DNA from: an uncultured Clostridia bacterium
Lineage (GTDB): Bacteria > Bacillota > Clostridia > Christensenellales > UBA1242
Length of the DNA: 24,277 nt
Direction of reading: 5' to 3'
NCBI GenBank assembly: GCA_947584775.1
Contig: CANPWT010000008.1
Coordinates: 1 to 24,277, forward strand
Positions 1 to 7,327 of the stretch are shown here, piece after piece. Below the pieces are notes generated by a model. That model ran no database searches. It saw only the letters and a program-made list of their open reading frames with translations, and had not been told where the DNA came from. Position numbers and translations under genes: made by a program. The stretch's first letter is position 1. Every line of letters begins with the position of its first letter.

Positions 1-132
1 AACACCAAAAGACACCGTTTTAAGATACACCTATTTAGATGAGTTGCCAAACTTGTTTAACTAATGGAATTTTTTAATAATTTTGTCTCGTTGTTTGCGT
101 TTTTCATTTTTCTTAATGAGTTTTTCTCTAAT

Positions 133-270
133 TTACTTTGCGGTTTCATAATCTATTTTGCCAGCATATTTTTTTTCTAGTACGCTGGCCGCAACTTGAT
201 AGAAATAGCAATAAAAATCGTAGGCGTCTTTCTCGATTTGTTTTAACTCTTGTTCTGTAAAATTTTCCAT
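133..270 (-). CDS. Small hypothetical protein, possibly the front part of a broken gene
   Basis: A 45-codon ORF starts at an ATG preceded by a clear AGGAGG Shine-Dalgarno (complement of 275-280). The peptide begins MENFTEQELKQIEKDAYDF and is acidic/aromatic with no recognised domain. It stops at TAA (135-133). The same frame then stays open for 23 further codons to a TAG at 63-61, and that extension is strongly charged (RKQRDKIIKK). This could be a 68-codon gene interrupted by one nonsense change, or a true 45-aa protein followed by chance coding-like sequence. Neighbours on the same strand are an orphan gene and a pseudogene, so decay is plausible. Function unknown. Confidence 0.4.
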   Translation of the reverse strand: MENFTEQELKQIEKDAYDFYCYFYQVAASVLEKKYAGKIDYETAK

Positions 271-449
271 AAGCCCTCCTTTTGTTGTGGTTTTTAAATT
301 AGTTTATTGGGGCTTTGTTAAAGTTTCATTTTTGTGATATTCATAATAGTTATAGTTTATAAAGCCTCTCTTGTTTCCCACGCATACGGCAAAATATCTT
401 TATTTATATCTGGTTATCTCTTATCACACATTGGCTAACCACACCACGC

Positions 450-854
450 CTAATTTGATTTTTTTCTCCATTTAGTTAAATATTCATCATAATATTGTTT
501 TGTTAGCGGCTTAAACAAATCGCTATAACCGCCCTTTTCTGTGTAAAGCCCATCGTAAAGCCCATCAAAAATGTCAAAAATCAATCTTTTTGGTGTGCCA
601 TTTTTTATAGCCGTTTCAATAAAATCCATATAAGATAAGCGCATATTCTCGTCGTTATGAAACTCATCGGTTGCCGGAAATTCGTAAAACAACTCGAAGG
701 TGTCGGTCAACAAACTATCTGGAAAACCTTTATTAACATCAGCATTTGGCAACATTGCGCAAAACAACATTGCAAGTTTAAAACCATCCTTATTTTTGTA
801 ATCACCCTTGCACGCTTTTTTATATTCTCTTTCTATCCTAGTTTTTAATTTCAT
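450..854 (-). CDS. Hypothetical protein (134 aa)
   Basis: I do not recognise the family. The ATG at 854 is chosen over the TTG at 860 because it is the first standard start; there is no Shine-Dalgarno upstream of either. The product has a basic N-terminus (MKLKTRIEREYKKACKG), an acidic/aromatic middle and a basic C-terminal tail, with no signal peptide, membrane segment or metal-binding motif. It looks like a small soluble alpha-helical protein. A good sigma-A-type promoter lies immediately upstream, so the mRNA may be leaderless. It stands alone, between a small ORF and a YpsA-family remnant, in a stretch that seems to be decaying. Confidence 0.6.
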   Translation of the reverse strand: MKLKTRIEREYKKACKGDYKNKDGFKLAMLFCAMLPNADVNKGFPDSLLTDTFELFYEFPATDEFHNDENMRLSYMDFIETAIKNGTPKRLIFDIFDGLYDGLYTEKGGYSDLFKPLTKQYYDEYLTKWRKKSN

Positions 855-864
855 AATCAACTAT

Positions 865-893
865 ATTTTACACCAAAACAAAAAATTTTTCAA
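865..893 (-). promoter_or_regulatory. Sigma-A-type promoter of the 134-aa gene, with almost no 5' UTR
   Basis: On the minus strand TTGAAA (893-888) and TAAAAT (870-865) are 17 bases apart. The expected transcription start, seven bases past the -10, falls near 858, only a few bases before the ATG at 854. With no Shine-Dalgarno present, translation would be leaderless or nearly so. Chance -10-like hexamers are common in such AT-rich DNA, but the exact spacing helps. Confidence 0.45.
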
Positions 894-1007
894 CTGTTTT
901 TGCATTTGATATGTGCCCAGATGTTAACTCTGTCAAATTTTGCACATATTATATTGCAGCATATTATTTTAAAGTTGTCAAGTACGGAAAGAAAAGTATA
1001 TATTTGC

Positions 1008-1268
1008 CTATGGGTTAATTATAACAATGCCTAAACCCTGTTGTTTTGCATAATCTATTGTGATTTTCGTGCCGCCTGCTTGTCCATTGAATAGGGCAAT
1101 AACAAGTGATGAGTTGTTTATCATATATCTATTTCTCTCTTGCATACACCCATCAACATAGTGGTTATAAATACACCTTATCTTATCCGCTTGCTTAACT
1201 ATTTTGTGGTAGCGTTCTTGCAATTCCTAGTCCACAATTTTTCTTGCCCTTTGCAAATTTAATTTAGG
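1008..1268 (-). pseudogene. Remnant of a YpsA/DUF1273 (SLOG superfamily) protein
   Basis: The last ~71 codons read like the C-terminal half of YpsA/DUF1273 proteins: a QERYHKI segment, then GCMQERNRYMINNSSLVIALF, then GGTKITIDYAKQQGLGIVII. In this Rossmann-like family the GCM..RNRYM and GGT..T..YA blocks are characteristic. The frame continues upstream through a TAG (codon just before ELQERYHKI) into about 14 more plausible codons, and the N-terminal half of the family is absent. There is no start with a Shine-Dalgarno. The remaining piece lacks part of the nucleotide-binding fold, so I read it as a truncated, stop-interrupted pseudogene rather than a 71-aa protein. Confidence 0.7.
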
Positions 1269-1334
1269 CAAACTTAATACAAAAACGCAAACATAAAATT
1301 GAAAAAATCACCTTTTTCTAAAAATATAAATATT

Positions 1335-1808
1335 TTACAATTCAACAATTGAATCTTTGCCAAAATTTTTCATGCAAATTTTTTCAAAATTAGCAAACGG
1401 AATTGGGTTTAAACTATGTGAGCCTACGCAATTTTTTATAATTTTGGGCTGAACTCCATAATCGAACAACTGAAAGCACATCGCAAGTACGCATGAATCA
1501 TAGTCTGTTCCGCAAATGTACACTTCGCCTTTGCCTATTTTAGTTATATCAGGTAGCCCATAAGAAGTTTTCATAACTTCAATACTGTTTTTCGGCAATT
1601 TAATTGCCAAATCAGTTCCGTCGTTTTCCATAAAACGAGAATAGTTTAGAAAATTTACATATTGGCTATCCTCTTTGTTAATAAATTTTGTTGCAATTAT
1701 TTGATCAAATTTTTCTTTTTTTAATAAATTTTCAATGTTGCTAACTAAAAACTCGTTATTTTTTGTAATAAACCCTTTTTGAACATCAACAATAATAAGT
1801 GTTTTCAT
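1335..1808 (-). CDS. Isochorismatase/nicotinamidase-fold cysteine hydrolase
   Basis: 157 aa. The family's Asp-Lys-Cys triad is visible: D8 in LIIVDVQKGF, K80 in VMKTSYG, and C106 in GTDYDSCVLAM, where the surrounding pattern (G..xD.CV) matches the catalytic cysteine turn. Family members hydrolyse amides or vinyl ethers, for example nicotinamide (PncA) or isochorismate. The protein is shorter than typical nicotinamidases (~180-210 aa) and lacks an obvious Asp-x-His-x-His metal cluster, so nicotinamidase is unproven and the substrate is unknown. The start has an AAAGGA Shine-Dalgarno five bases upstream. It lies 46 bases downstream of the COG2426-type membrane gene on the same strand, probably in one transcript. 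Confidence 0.8.
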   Translation of the reverse strand: MKTLIIVDVQKGFITKNNEFLVSNIENLLKKEKFDQIIATKFINKEDSQYVNFLNYSRFMENDGTDLAIKLPKNSIEVMKTSYGLPDITKIGKGEVYICGTDYDSCVLAMCFQLFDYGVQPKIIKNCVGSHSLNPIPFANFEKICMKNFGKDSIVEL

Positions 1809-1854
1809 AAAAATCCTTTTATCTTAAAATTAATAGCGCTGGCAAATTTTAGGG

Positions 1855-2514
1855 TTAATTTTTATTTGCGTTATCGTTTTTTGATTTTTGCTTTTTTATT
1901 ATAAAGCGCACCAATTCAACAACAATAATTATCAAAATTAGCGCGATAAAAATGTAAAACAACCAATCATTTAGCCATGGGAAAAATTGCAAAATTAATG
2001 TAATCAGCAGGCCGGCAACGATGTTTCCGCTTATGACAGACGCGCATGTCGACCAAAAATCCAACCCAACAAAAACCGCCAAGCAACTACCCGTCCAGAC
2101 TCCGGTAAACGGTAATGGCACGGCCACAAAAATGAAAATTGAAAGCAATTTTTTCCAATACAGCGGAGTAAAAATTTTGGTTTTATTTTCGCTGTCTTCA
2201 ATCTCGCCCGCGTGGCTTTTTAATCGGTTTTCTATAAAATTTGCAAGTTTGTTAAAGAACTTTACTTTTTTTAGCAATTTCATAATCGGTATAAACAACA
2301 GCGCAAGCAGCGGAACAATTAAGCAACTGCCTAACAGGCTCCAACCGAACGCCTGCCAATTTGTTAGCGCCACACTTTTCCAGAAGCCATGGTTGGTTGC
2401 AAAAGGTATAGCGCCCCGCAATTCTATTACCGGCACCATCGAAATTAAAATCGTTGCTAAAACTACATTGTCGCCAAAAATTTTTGCAAAAGTTTGGCTT
2501 ATAAATTCAGTCAT
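1855..2514 (-). CDS. COG2426/Sm_multidrug_ex family membrane protein
   Basis: 219 aa, with about five hydrophobic segments: ~17-40, 52-78, 120-145, 150-178 and 183-205. The signatures are VIELRGAIPFA (about 30-40) and PLPFTGVWTGS (about 134-144), which recur in the 'small multi-drug export protein' family. That family name is historical; transport of drugs is not established. Between the second and third segments lies a basic cytoplasmic loop, and the C-terminus is lysine/asparagine-rich. The start at 2514 has an AAGGGTGG-type Shine-Dalgarno. The gene precedes the isochorismatase-fold gene on the same strand and probably heads that pair. The opposite-strand reading frame across it is a shadow. 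Confidence 0.8.
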   Translation of the reverse strand: MTEFISQTFAKIFGDNVVLATILISMVPVIELRGAIPFATNHGFWKSVALTNWQAFGWSLLGSCLIVPLLALLFIPIMKLLKKVKFFNKLANFIENRLKSHAGEIEDSENKTKIFTPLYWKKLLSIFIFVAVPLPFTGVWTGSCLAVFVGLDFWSTCASVISGNIVAGLLITLILQFFPWLNDWLFYIFIALILIIIVVELVRFIIKKQKSKNDNANKN

Positions 2515-3193
2515 CGCCCACCCTTTTTATTTTATGTTTATCATATTAAATTTTGAACATTTTAAAAGCAATTTACATATAACCGTTTGTTCGTTTTACT
2601 TGTAGTAAATTGTAAGATAATTTCTAAATATCAAAATTACAACACATAAAACCGATTTCACCCATTTATTTTTCTCTCGTTTTGTAAACCAAAACGATGT
2701 TGAAATTTTATTTAATGTGTAAAAATTTTATATTGTAAATTTTGCTTTTGTTTTAAATTGAAATTTTAATGTAAACACCTCTATATTAACAAATGAATTG
2801 TTTAAAAGCAATAAATTTAACTAAATTTACAAATTTATTTGCTTTTTAAGCCACATTTTAAGTTAAAATTTATCAAATTCGTTAAAATTTTTAACAAATT
2901 ATGAGCAATTTGCAAGGTTTTTGTTTTATATTTATATTTTAACTCATTTTAAGAACTTAAAAATATTTAGTGGGTATAGCCTAAATTTACTCAAACACAA
3001 ATTTTTAAATATAAATCCATATTTAAAATTTAGACTGTTTAACATCAAAAAATGAAGATTTTGGCATAAATTTACGAAAAAATCACAAATTTTTAATATT
3101 TTTTATTAAAAACAATTAAATTTTTTGACAATTTTTAAAATTTCTATTGCAAAATCTTTTCAAAAAGTTTAATATAATATCAAAGGAGTGATT
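2515..3193. other. Gene-free AT-rich spacer between divergent transcription units
   Basis: About 680 bases, very AT-rich and dominated by runs of TTTAAATT-like words. It separates the minus-strand membrane protein from parA. No ORF with a ribosome site, no DnaA box and no parS-like palindrome was seen. The only promoter-like elements near parA are a TTGACA at 3125-3130 and a TATAAT at 3173-3178, but they are too far apart to pair and the latter is nearly on top of the Shine-Dalgarno, so I do not assign a parA promoter. Confidence 0.5.
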
Positions 3194-3952
3194 ATGGGTA
3201 AAATTATCGCTATAACAAATCAAAAAGGCGGCGTAGGCAAAACAACAACCTGCGTTAACCTGGCGGCATATCTGGCAGATTGGGGCAAAAAGGTGCTTTT
3301 AATAGACATTGACCCACAAGGCAACGCCTGCACAAGCGTAGGAGTTGATATTCCTAAGGGCAAAAACTCAATTTATGAGGTATTGCTTGGCGAAATTAAC
3401 GTGAAAGACGCAATTTATCCAAGTGTGCAAAAAAATTTAGATGTAGTGCCTTCAACTGTTGATTTGTCAAGCGCTGACGTAGAATTAGTTTATGTTGAAA
3501 ATAGAGAAAATGTTTTAAAGGAAGCGCTAAAACAAATTAAAGACGACTATGATTACATATTTATCGATTGCCCACCATCGTTGGGTTTATTGACTGTAAA
3601 TGCGCTCACGGCAACAGATACAATTATTATTCCTACCCAATGTGAATTTTTCCCAATTGTGGGCTTAGGGCAATTAATGAACACTGTACGATTGGTGAAA
3701 AAGCATTTGAACCCTAATATTGAAATTGAAGGTGTGTTGCTGACCATGAAAAATAGAAACAATTTAACCAATCAAGTGGCAGACGAAATCAAAAAGCACT
3801 TCGGTGAAAAGGTTTACAAAACATTTATTCCAAGGAATGTTCGTTTAGCAGAAAGCCCAAGCCACGGCAAACCCGTTGTTCAATACGATAGTTCTAGCAA
3901 GGGCGCGCAGGCATATAAAGAATTAGCGGAGGAATTTTTAAGTAAGCAATAA
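3194..3952 (+). CDS. parA: Chromosome-partitioning ATPase ParA (Soj)
   Basis: 252 aa, normal for chromosomal ParA/Soj. The deviant Walker A motif KGGVGKTT is at residues 11-18 with the signature lysine K11; the A' box LLIDIDPQGN ends at residue 44 (D40); and the Walker B region FIDCPPSLG lies near residue 115. The ParA ATPase dimerises on ATP, binds DNA non-specifically, and is stimulated by ParB at parS to move origins apart. In Firmicutes Soj also regulates DnaA. I place the start at ATG 3194, since the AAGGAG (3183-3188) is correctly spaced for it; the GTG at 3188 overlaps the Shine-Dalgarno. Unusually, parB does not follow directly: a 1.25 kb non-coding spacer intervenes. Confidence 0.97.
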   Translation: MGKIIAITNQKGGVGKTTTCVNLAAYLADWGKKVLLIDIDPQGNACTSVGVDIPKGKNSIYEVLLGEINVKDAIYPSVQKNLDVVPSTVDLSSADVELVYVENRENVLKEALKQIKDDYDYIFIDCPPSLGLLTVNALTATDTIIIPTQCEFFPIVGLGQLMNTVRLVKKHLNPNIEIEGVLLTMKNRNNLTNQVADEIKKHFGEKVYKTFIPRNVRLAESPSHGKPVVQYDSSSKGAQAYKELAEEFLSKQ

Positions 3953-3962
3953 TCCAACAAAC

Positions 3963-3995
3963 AAAAATGTTCCATGTGGAACATTTTTTTATTTT
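3963..3995 (+). terminator. Hairpin terminator of parA that contains a parS-like palindrome
   Basis: At 3968-3983 TGTTCCATGTGGAACA differs by one central base from the perfect parS palindrome at 5183-5198. A-tracts before it and seven T's after it extend the arms, giving a stem of about 12 bp with a two-base loop followed by a T-run, as in an intrinsic terminator. It begins 15 bases after the parA stop codon. The site could therefore stop transcription, bind ParB, or both; ParB affinity for the C-to-T variant is not known from sequence. Confidence 0.65.
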
Positions 3996-5131
3996 TCAAT
4001 CCAAGTCTAACAACTTTGCTTTGTATGTAACTAATTAAAAATTGATCTAATGTTAAACATTTGAATTAGTTTGTTAACAAGTTTAAGAATTTCATTGAGA
4101 TTTAATAAAACATTAATGTAATTCGTTTTGGAATTGCAAATTAAACTTATCGCATTCTCACTAAATTGACAAAACAAAGGAGCAATTATTGAAATTGGTC
4201 AATTTGAATATTAGAAATGTAACATCAAACACAATTAGCATTTAAACCGATTATAGCAGCATTTTTAACAATGCTTTATTGTGCAGATAATTTTAACATG
4301 AAAACAATCACCAAACATGGCTTTTTATTTGTGAATAAATGGATGTGAACGATATCTTTTATATCAAATCAAACTGACTAATATTTAGTAAATTAGTATT
4401 CTGCAATAATATAATTAATTAAAATTCTGCAACAATGGTTGGTTTAATTATTTTTTGCAATGATTATAATAATTAAAATGTTGAAATGATATTAAGATAA
4501 TTAACATTTTGAAATAGCATTTGTTGGCAATTAAGTAGAATAAATAGAAATTTCATGAAAAACAAAATTACATATAGTTAAACAAATCAGACATATTAAA
4601 CGTTATAAATTATAAGCATGAACAATCCGTATAAAACGATTTAACAAATTTCAATACTTAACACCTTCGATTAATTTCTTGTTTAAATTTGCTTTTAGAT
4701 ATCTCAAAAAGCATATTTACCGTGAAACGCTTGTGAATCTTGGTCTGTTTTGGTTGGGATTGTTGTTTTTTTATTAATAAATTTTGTTCTGACACAAATA
4801 AAAAAGTATTAGTATTATTTTTTATTTATAATGAATTTTGATCAATATTATTACTAATAAATTATTATGATACCTTTATAAATATAATTTGAAAAGACAT
4901 TAATTTACAAACAACTTGTTATATAAGTGTTTTTTTCATTGCTTGTTCTAGGCAAACTAAATATATAAACTTAGCAATGTTTTATATTTTTCTTTGCAAT
5001 GCTTCATATATACTTATTCAAATATATTATGTTTACTTTGCCTTATATTTGGTTAAAATTCTATGTTTCTAATAGAAATTCAATGTTTTTATGGAAATTT
5101 ATAAATATTTTAGTAAAATACTGAAAAATAT
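3996..5131. other. Gene-free spacer between parA and parB
   Basis: About 1.1 kb with no ORF that has a ribosome site and no recognisable RNA gene. parA and parB are normally adjacent or overlapping, so the spacer is odd. It holds a degenerate periodic array (4401-4518) and several TTGCAATG-like words near 4936-5000. A half-site resembling parS (CGTGAAAC, 4720-4727) has no matching left arm. No DnaA box close to TTATCCACA was found. Confidence 0.5.
4401..4518 (+). repeat. Five degenerate decamers at about 27-bp spacing
   Basis: Decamers fitting YTGMAAYRAT start at 4401 (CTGCAATAAT), 4427 (CTGCAACAAT), 4455 (TTGCAATGAT), 4481 (TTGAAATGAT) and 4509 (TTGAAATAGC, two mismatches). The spacings are 26, 28, 26 and 28 bases, close to two and a half helical turns. 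The intervening DNA is AATTAA-rich and less conserved. The layout resembles iterated protein-binding sites, but low-complexity DNA can mimic this. Confidence 0.35.
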
Positions 5132-5160
5132 TTGACCGGTGTAAAAATTTTGCCTATAAT
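5132..5160 (+). promoter_or_regulatory. Sigma-A-type promoter of parB
   Basis: TTGACC (5132-5137) and TATAAT (5155-5160) are separated by exactly 17 bases. The predicted start is near 5167, which puts the perfect parS palindrome (5183-5198) inside the short parB leader. parB thus has its own promoter and does not depend on read-through from parA. Confidence 0.7.
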
Positions 5161-5182
5161 ATAAATAGTTTAAAATAATTAA

Positions 5183-5198
5183 TGTTCCACGTGGAACA
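5183..5198. promoter_or_regulatory. parS centromere site (perfect 16-bp palindrome)
   Basis: TGTTCCACGTGGAACA is a perfect palindrome matching the parS consensus (TGTTnCACGTGnAACA) bound by ParB in many bacteria. It lies between the parB promoter and the GGAGGG Shine-Dalgarno (5201-5206). In mRNA it would also form a strong hairpin just upstream of the ribosome site. This position suggests ParB could repress its own gene, which is inference. Confidence 0.9.
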
Positions 5199-5210
5199 AT
5201 GGAGGGAAAT

Positions 5211-6083
5211 ATGAAAATGGGTTTAGGTAGAGGTTTAGATAGTTTGCTAAAAGCGTATGATGAGGAAACTGTTGAGCCAACAATAACAAAAACCGACATG
5301 AGGAACGGCGATGTTCAAAAAATTGATATAAATTTAATATATCCAAATCCAAACCAGCCAAGAAAAAACTTTGATAAAGAAAGTTTAAATGAATTGGCTG
5401 AGAGTATAAAAATGCATGGATTAATTCAACCGATAATTGTAAACAAAACCGACCGTGGCTACATGATAATTGCGGGTGAAAGGCGATACAGAGCATGCCA
5501 ACAGTGTGGTTTAAAGCAATTAGATGCCATTGTAAAGAATTATACTGAAAAACAAGTTGCCGAAATTTCCATAATTGAAAACCTGCAAAGGGAAGATTTA
5601 AACCCGGTTGAATTGGCAAAGGGTATTAAAAAATTAATGGAAGAATATGGTTTAACGCAGGAAAAAGTTGCGGAGCGCTTAGGAAAATCTAGGTCTGCAA
5701 TCGCCAATACTTTAAGAATTTTGGCCTTGTATCCAGAAATATTAGATTTGGTAGAAAAGGGTAAAATATCTTTTGGACATGCAAAAATTTTGGCATCGAT
5801 TGAAGATTATGCGACGCAAGTTATGCTTGGTAAAAAGGTTGCAAAGGACAAATTAACCGTTAGAGATTTGGAAAAAGAAGTTAACGCAATTCTTGGCAAT
5901 AAAAAGAAAAAGAAGTTGCCTAAACTTCCAAGCGATGAATTACAAGATTTTATTTCCGAAATGCAACGAAAGTTGGGCACAAAAGTCACCGTAATCGGCA
6001 ACGATGTAAAGGGTAGAATTTACATAGACTACTATTCAAGAGACGATTTAGATAGATTATACGAGGTAATTTTAAGAAAATAA
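5211..6083 (+). CDS. parB: Chromosome-partitioning CTPase-clamp protein ParB (Spo0J)
   Basis: 290 aa. ParB binds parS, loads as a CTP-dependent sliding clamp and nucleates the partition complex that ParA moves. Visible features are an N-terminal GLGRGLDSLL segment (ParA-interacting region, residues 4-13), the NPNQPRK block (46-52), the GERRYRA CTP/arginine patch (89-95), ENLQREDLNP (123-132), and the helix-turn-helix QEKVAERLGKSRSAIANTLR (150-169). The C-terminal dimerisation domain ends in YEVILRK. The start is set at ATG 5211, correctly spaced from GGAGGG; the ATG at 5199 overlaps the Shine-Dalgarno itself. A hairpin terminator follows and is shared with the convergent nrnA-like gene. Confidence 0.97.
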   Translation: MKMGLGRGLDSLLKAYDEETVEPTITKTDMRNGDVQKIDINLIYPNPNQPRKNFDKESLNELAESIKMHGLIQPIIVNKTDRGYMIIAGERRYRACQQCGLKQLDAIVKNYTEKQVAEISIIENLQREDLNPVELAKGIKKLMEEYGLTQEKVAERLGKSRSAIANTLRILALYPEILDLVEKGKISFGHAKILASIEDYATQVMLGKKVAKDKLTVRDLEKEVNAILGNKKKKKLPKLPSDELQDFISEMQRKLGTKVTVIGNDVKGRIYIDYYSRDDLDRLYEVILRK

Positions 6084-6106
6084 TATAAATTTGCCTGTTT
6101 TTTACA

Positions 6107-6134
6107 AAAAAAGACCATTTTTATGGCCTTTTTT
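6107..6134. terminator. Bidirectional terminator between parB and the nrnA-like gene
   Basis: The A-run and GACCAT pair with ATGGCC and the T-run around a TTTT loop (6119-6122), with one A-C mismatch. Runs of A on the left and T on the right allow termination from either direction, which suits the two converging genes. Confidence 0.75.
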
Positions 6135-6186
6135 ATTATTTTTTAACAAATTTGTGTTTATGTTAATATTTTTAATTGTTTTTGCC

Positions 6187-7152
6187 CTAGTTGGCCTTGT
6201 TTGCCTTTAATTCATTCTCAAAAGCCACCACAACATTTTCAATAATATTTTTTAGTTCTAGTTTAGAAACAAAACCAGCCGCTCCCTTATGCCCACCGCC
6301 GCCAAAGTTTGCCGCAATTTTAGATACATCAAGCCCTTTAATTGCCCGCATGGTAATGTAGTATCCGTCTTCAACCGGATAAATAAATGCAACAAGTTCG
6401 CAGCCGTCGATGTTGGAAAGTTTATTTGCGATGCCTAGCATGTCGTCCGGGCGAAGTTCGCGTTGGCTGTATTCCTCTTTGGAAATTGAAGACACAATGA
6501 TTTTACCATTGCTAAACGATTGTATGTTGTTGATTGCAAGGGCAGAAGTTTGAAAATTTTTAAGCGAGTAACTGCCGGTATACATCTTTGCGATACCAAC
6601 ACAGTCTATGTGTTTTGACATAGCGCTCGAAATATTGAAAGTTTGAAAATTAAATGCGCCTACTGTAAAATTCATTGTGTCGGTAATAATGCCGGCATAT
6701 AATTTTTCCATCTGTGAACTGTTTAATTTATAGCCGACCGATTTTGCAATCTTGAACACAATTTCGCTTGTGGAAGATATATTTTCTATTATTTTTGTGC
6801 AATCTTCCACAACCCCAGGCTGGTGATGGTCTATTAAAAATTTGTTGTTGGTTTGCTTAAATAACCCCTCATATTTACCCAATCTAGGAGTATTTGGCGT
6901 GTCCATCATAATAACGGCGTCATAACTATCTTTTTGAGGATTAATTACGCGTGGTTTTACTGTGTGTTTAAGTTTGGGAGAAATGTTTTTCCCGTCTGCA
7001 AAAATATCTACCTGCTTAACCTTAAATTTGTCCTGCAAAAGGTCTGCCATAACACACATGCTTGCCAGGGCGTCTATATCTGGGTCGTAATGCCCAATTA
7101 AGCAAATTTTATTAAATTTTTTAAGTTTTGCCAATGATTTAAATGTTTTCAT
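6187..7152 (-). CDS. nrnA: DHH-family phosphoesterase, NrnA-like (nanoRNase/pAp phosphatase)
   Basis: 321 aa, the usual length for bifunctional oligoribonuclease/pAp phosphatase NrnA. DHH-family metal motifs are in order: HYDPDIDA (21-28, with D25 and D27), MMDTPN (D84), LIDHHQP (D108-H109-H110) and IITDTMNF (D158). The C-terminal DHHA1 domain carries GGGGHKGAAG (284-293), which binds substrate phosphates. NrnA degrades 2-5 nt RNA and dephosphorylates 3'-phosphoadenosine 5'-phosphate in bacteria that lack Orn. Exact substrate preference cannot be read from sequence. There is no Shine-Dalgarno; an extended -10 sits so close that the predicted first mRNA base is the A of the ATG. Confidence 0.88.
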   Translation of the reverse strand: MKTFKSLAKLKKFNKICLIGHYDPDIDALASMCVMADLLQDKFKVKQVDIFADGKNISPKLKHTVKPRVINPQKDSYDAVIMMDTPNTPRLGKYEGLFKQTNNKFLIDHHQPGVVEDCTKIIENISSTSEIVFKIAKSVGYKLNSSQMEKLYAGIITDTMNFTVGAFNFQTFNISSAMSKHIDCVGIAKMYTGSYSLKNFQTSALAINNIQSFSNGKIIVSSISKEEYSQRELRPDDMLGIANKLSNIDGCELVAFIYPVEDGYYITMRAIKGLDVSKIAANFGGGGHKGAAGFVSKLELKNIIENVVVAFENELKANKAN

Positions 7153-7158
7153 GATATG

Positions 7159-7167
7159 ATTTTAGCA
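7159..7167 (-). promoter_or_regulatory. Extended -10 promoter placing the mRNA start at the nrnA-like ATG
   Basis: On the minus strand TGC-TAAAAT (7167-7159) is an extended -10 element. Counting seven bases from its last T puts the start of transcription at 7152, the A of the start codon. No clear -35 was found, and there is no Shine-Dalgarno, which fits a leaderless mRNA. Confidence 0.4.
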
Positions 7168-7327
7168 TATTTTTAAAAAATTTTAAAACATTTTAGCAAA
7201 AATAATTGTAGATTGTATGATTTTATATAAAATTAATATATTTTTAGCGAAATTGAAAATTTAAAAATTTATAAATCAATTAGTTTAATAAATTCATTTT
7301 TGGTTGTTTTTTAGCATAAATTGAAAT

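Noticed and set aside
303..399. An open minus-strand stretch of about 31 codons ending just before the 45-aa ORF, possibly a C-terminal gene remnant
   Set aside because: No family match, no start codon with a ribosome site, and too short to separate from chance; noted only because its neighbours are also decaying.
2021..2605. A 194-codon plus-strand frame
   Set aside because: It is antisense to the COG2426-type membrane protein gene, which has recognisable family motifs and a ribosome site. The plus frame has neither.
3125..3178. TTGACA at 3125 and TATAAT at 3173 as a parA promoter
   Set aside because: The hexamers are 42 bases apart and cannot belong together; each lacks a correctly spaced partner.
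4714..4730. A parS-like half-site CGTGAAAC in the par spacer
   Set aside because: The left arm does not match the parS consensus, so the palindrome is missing.
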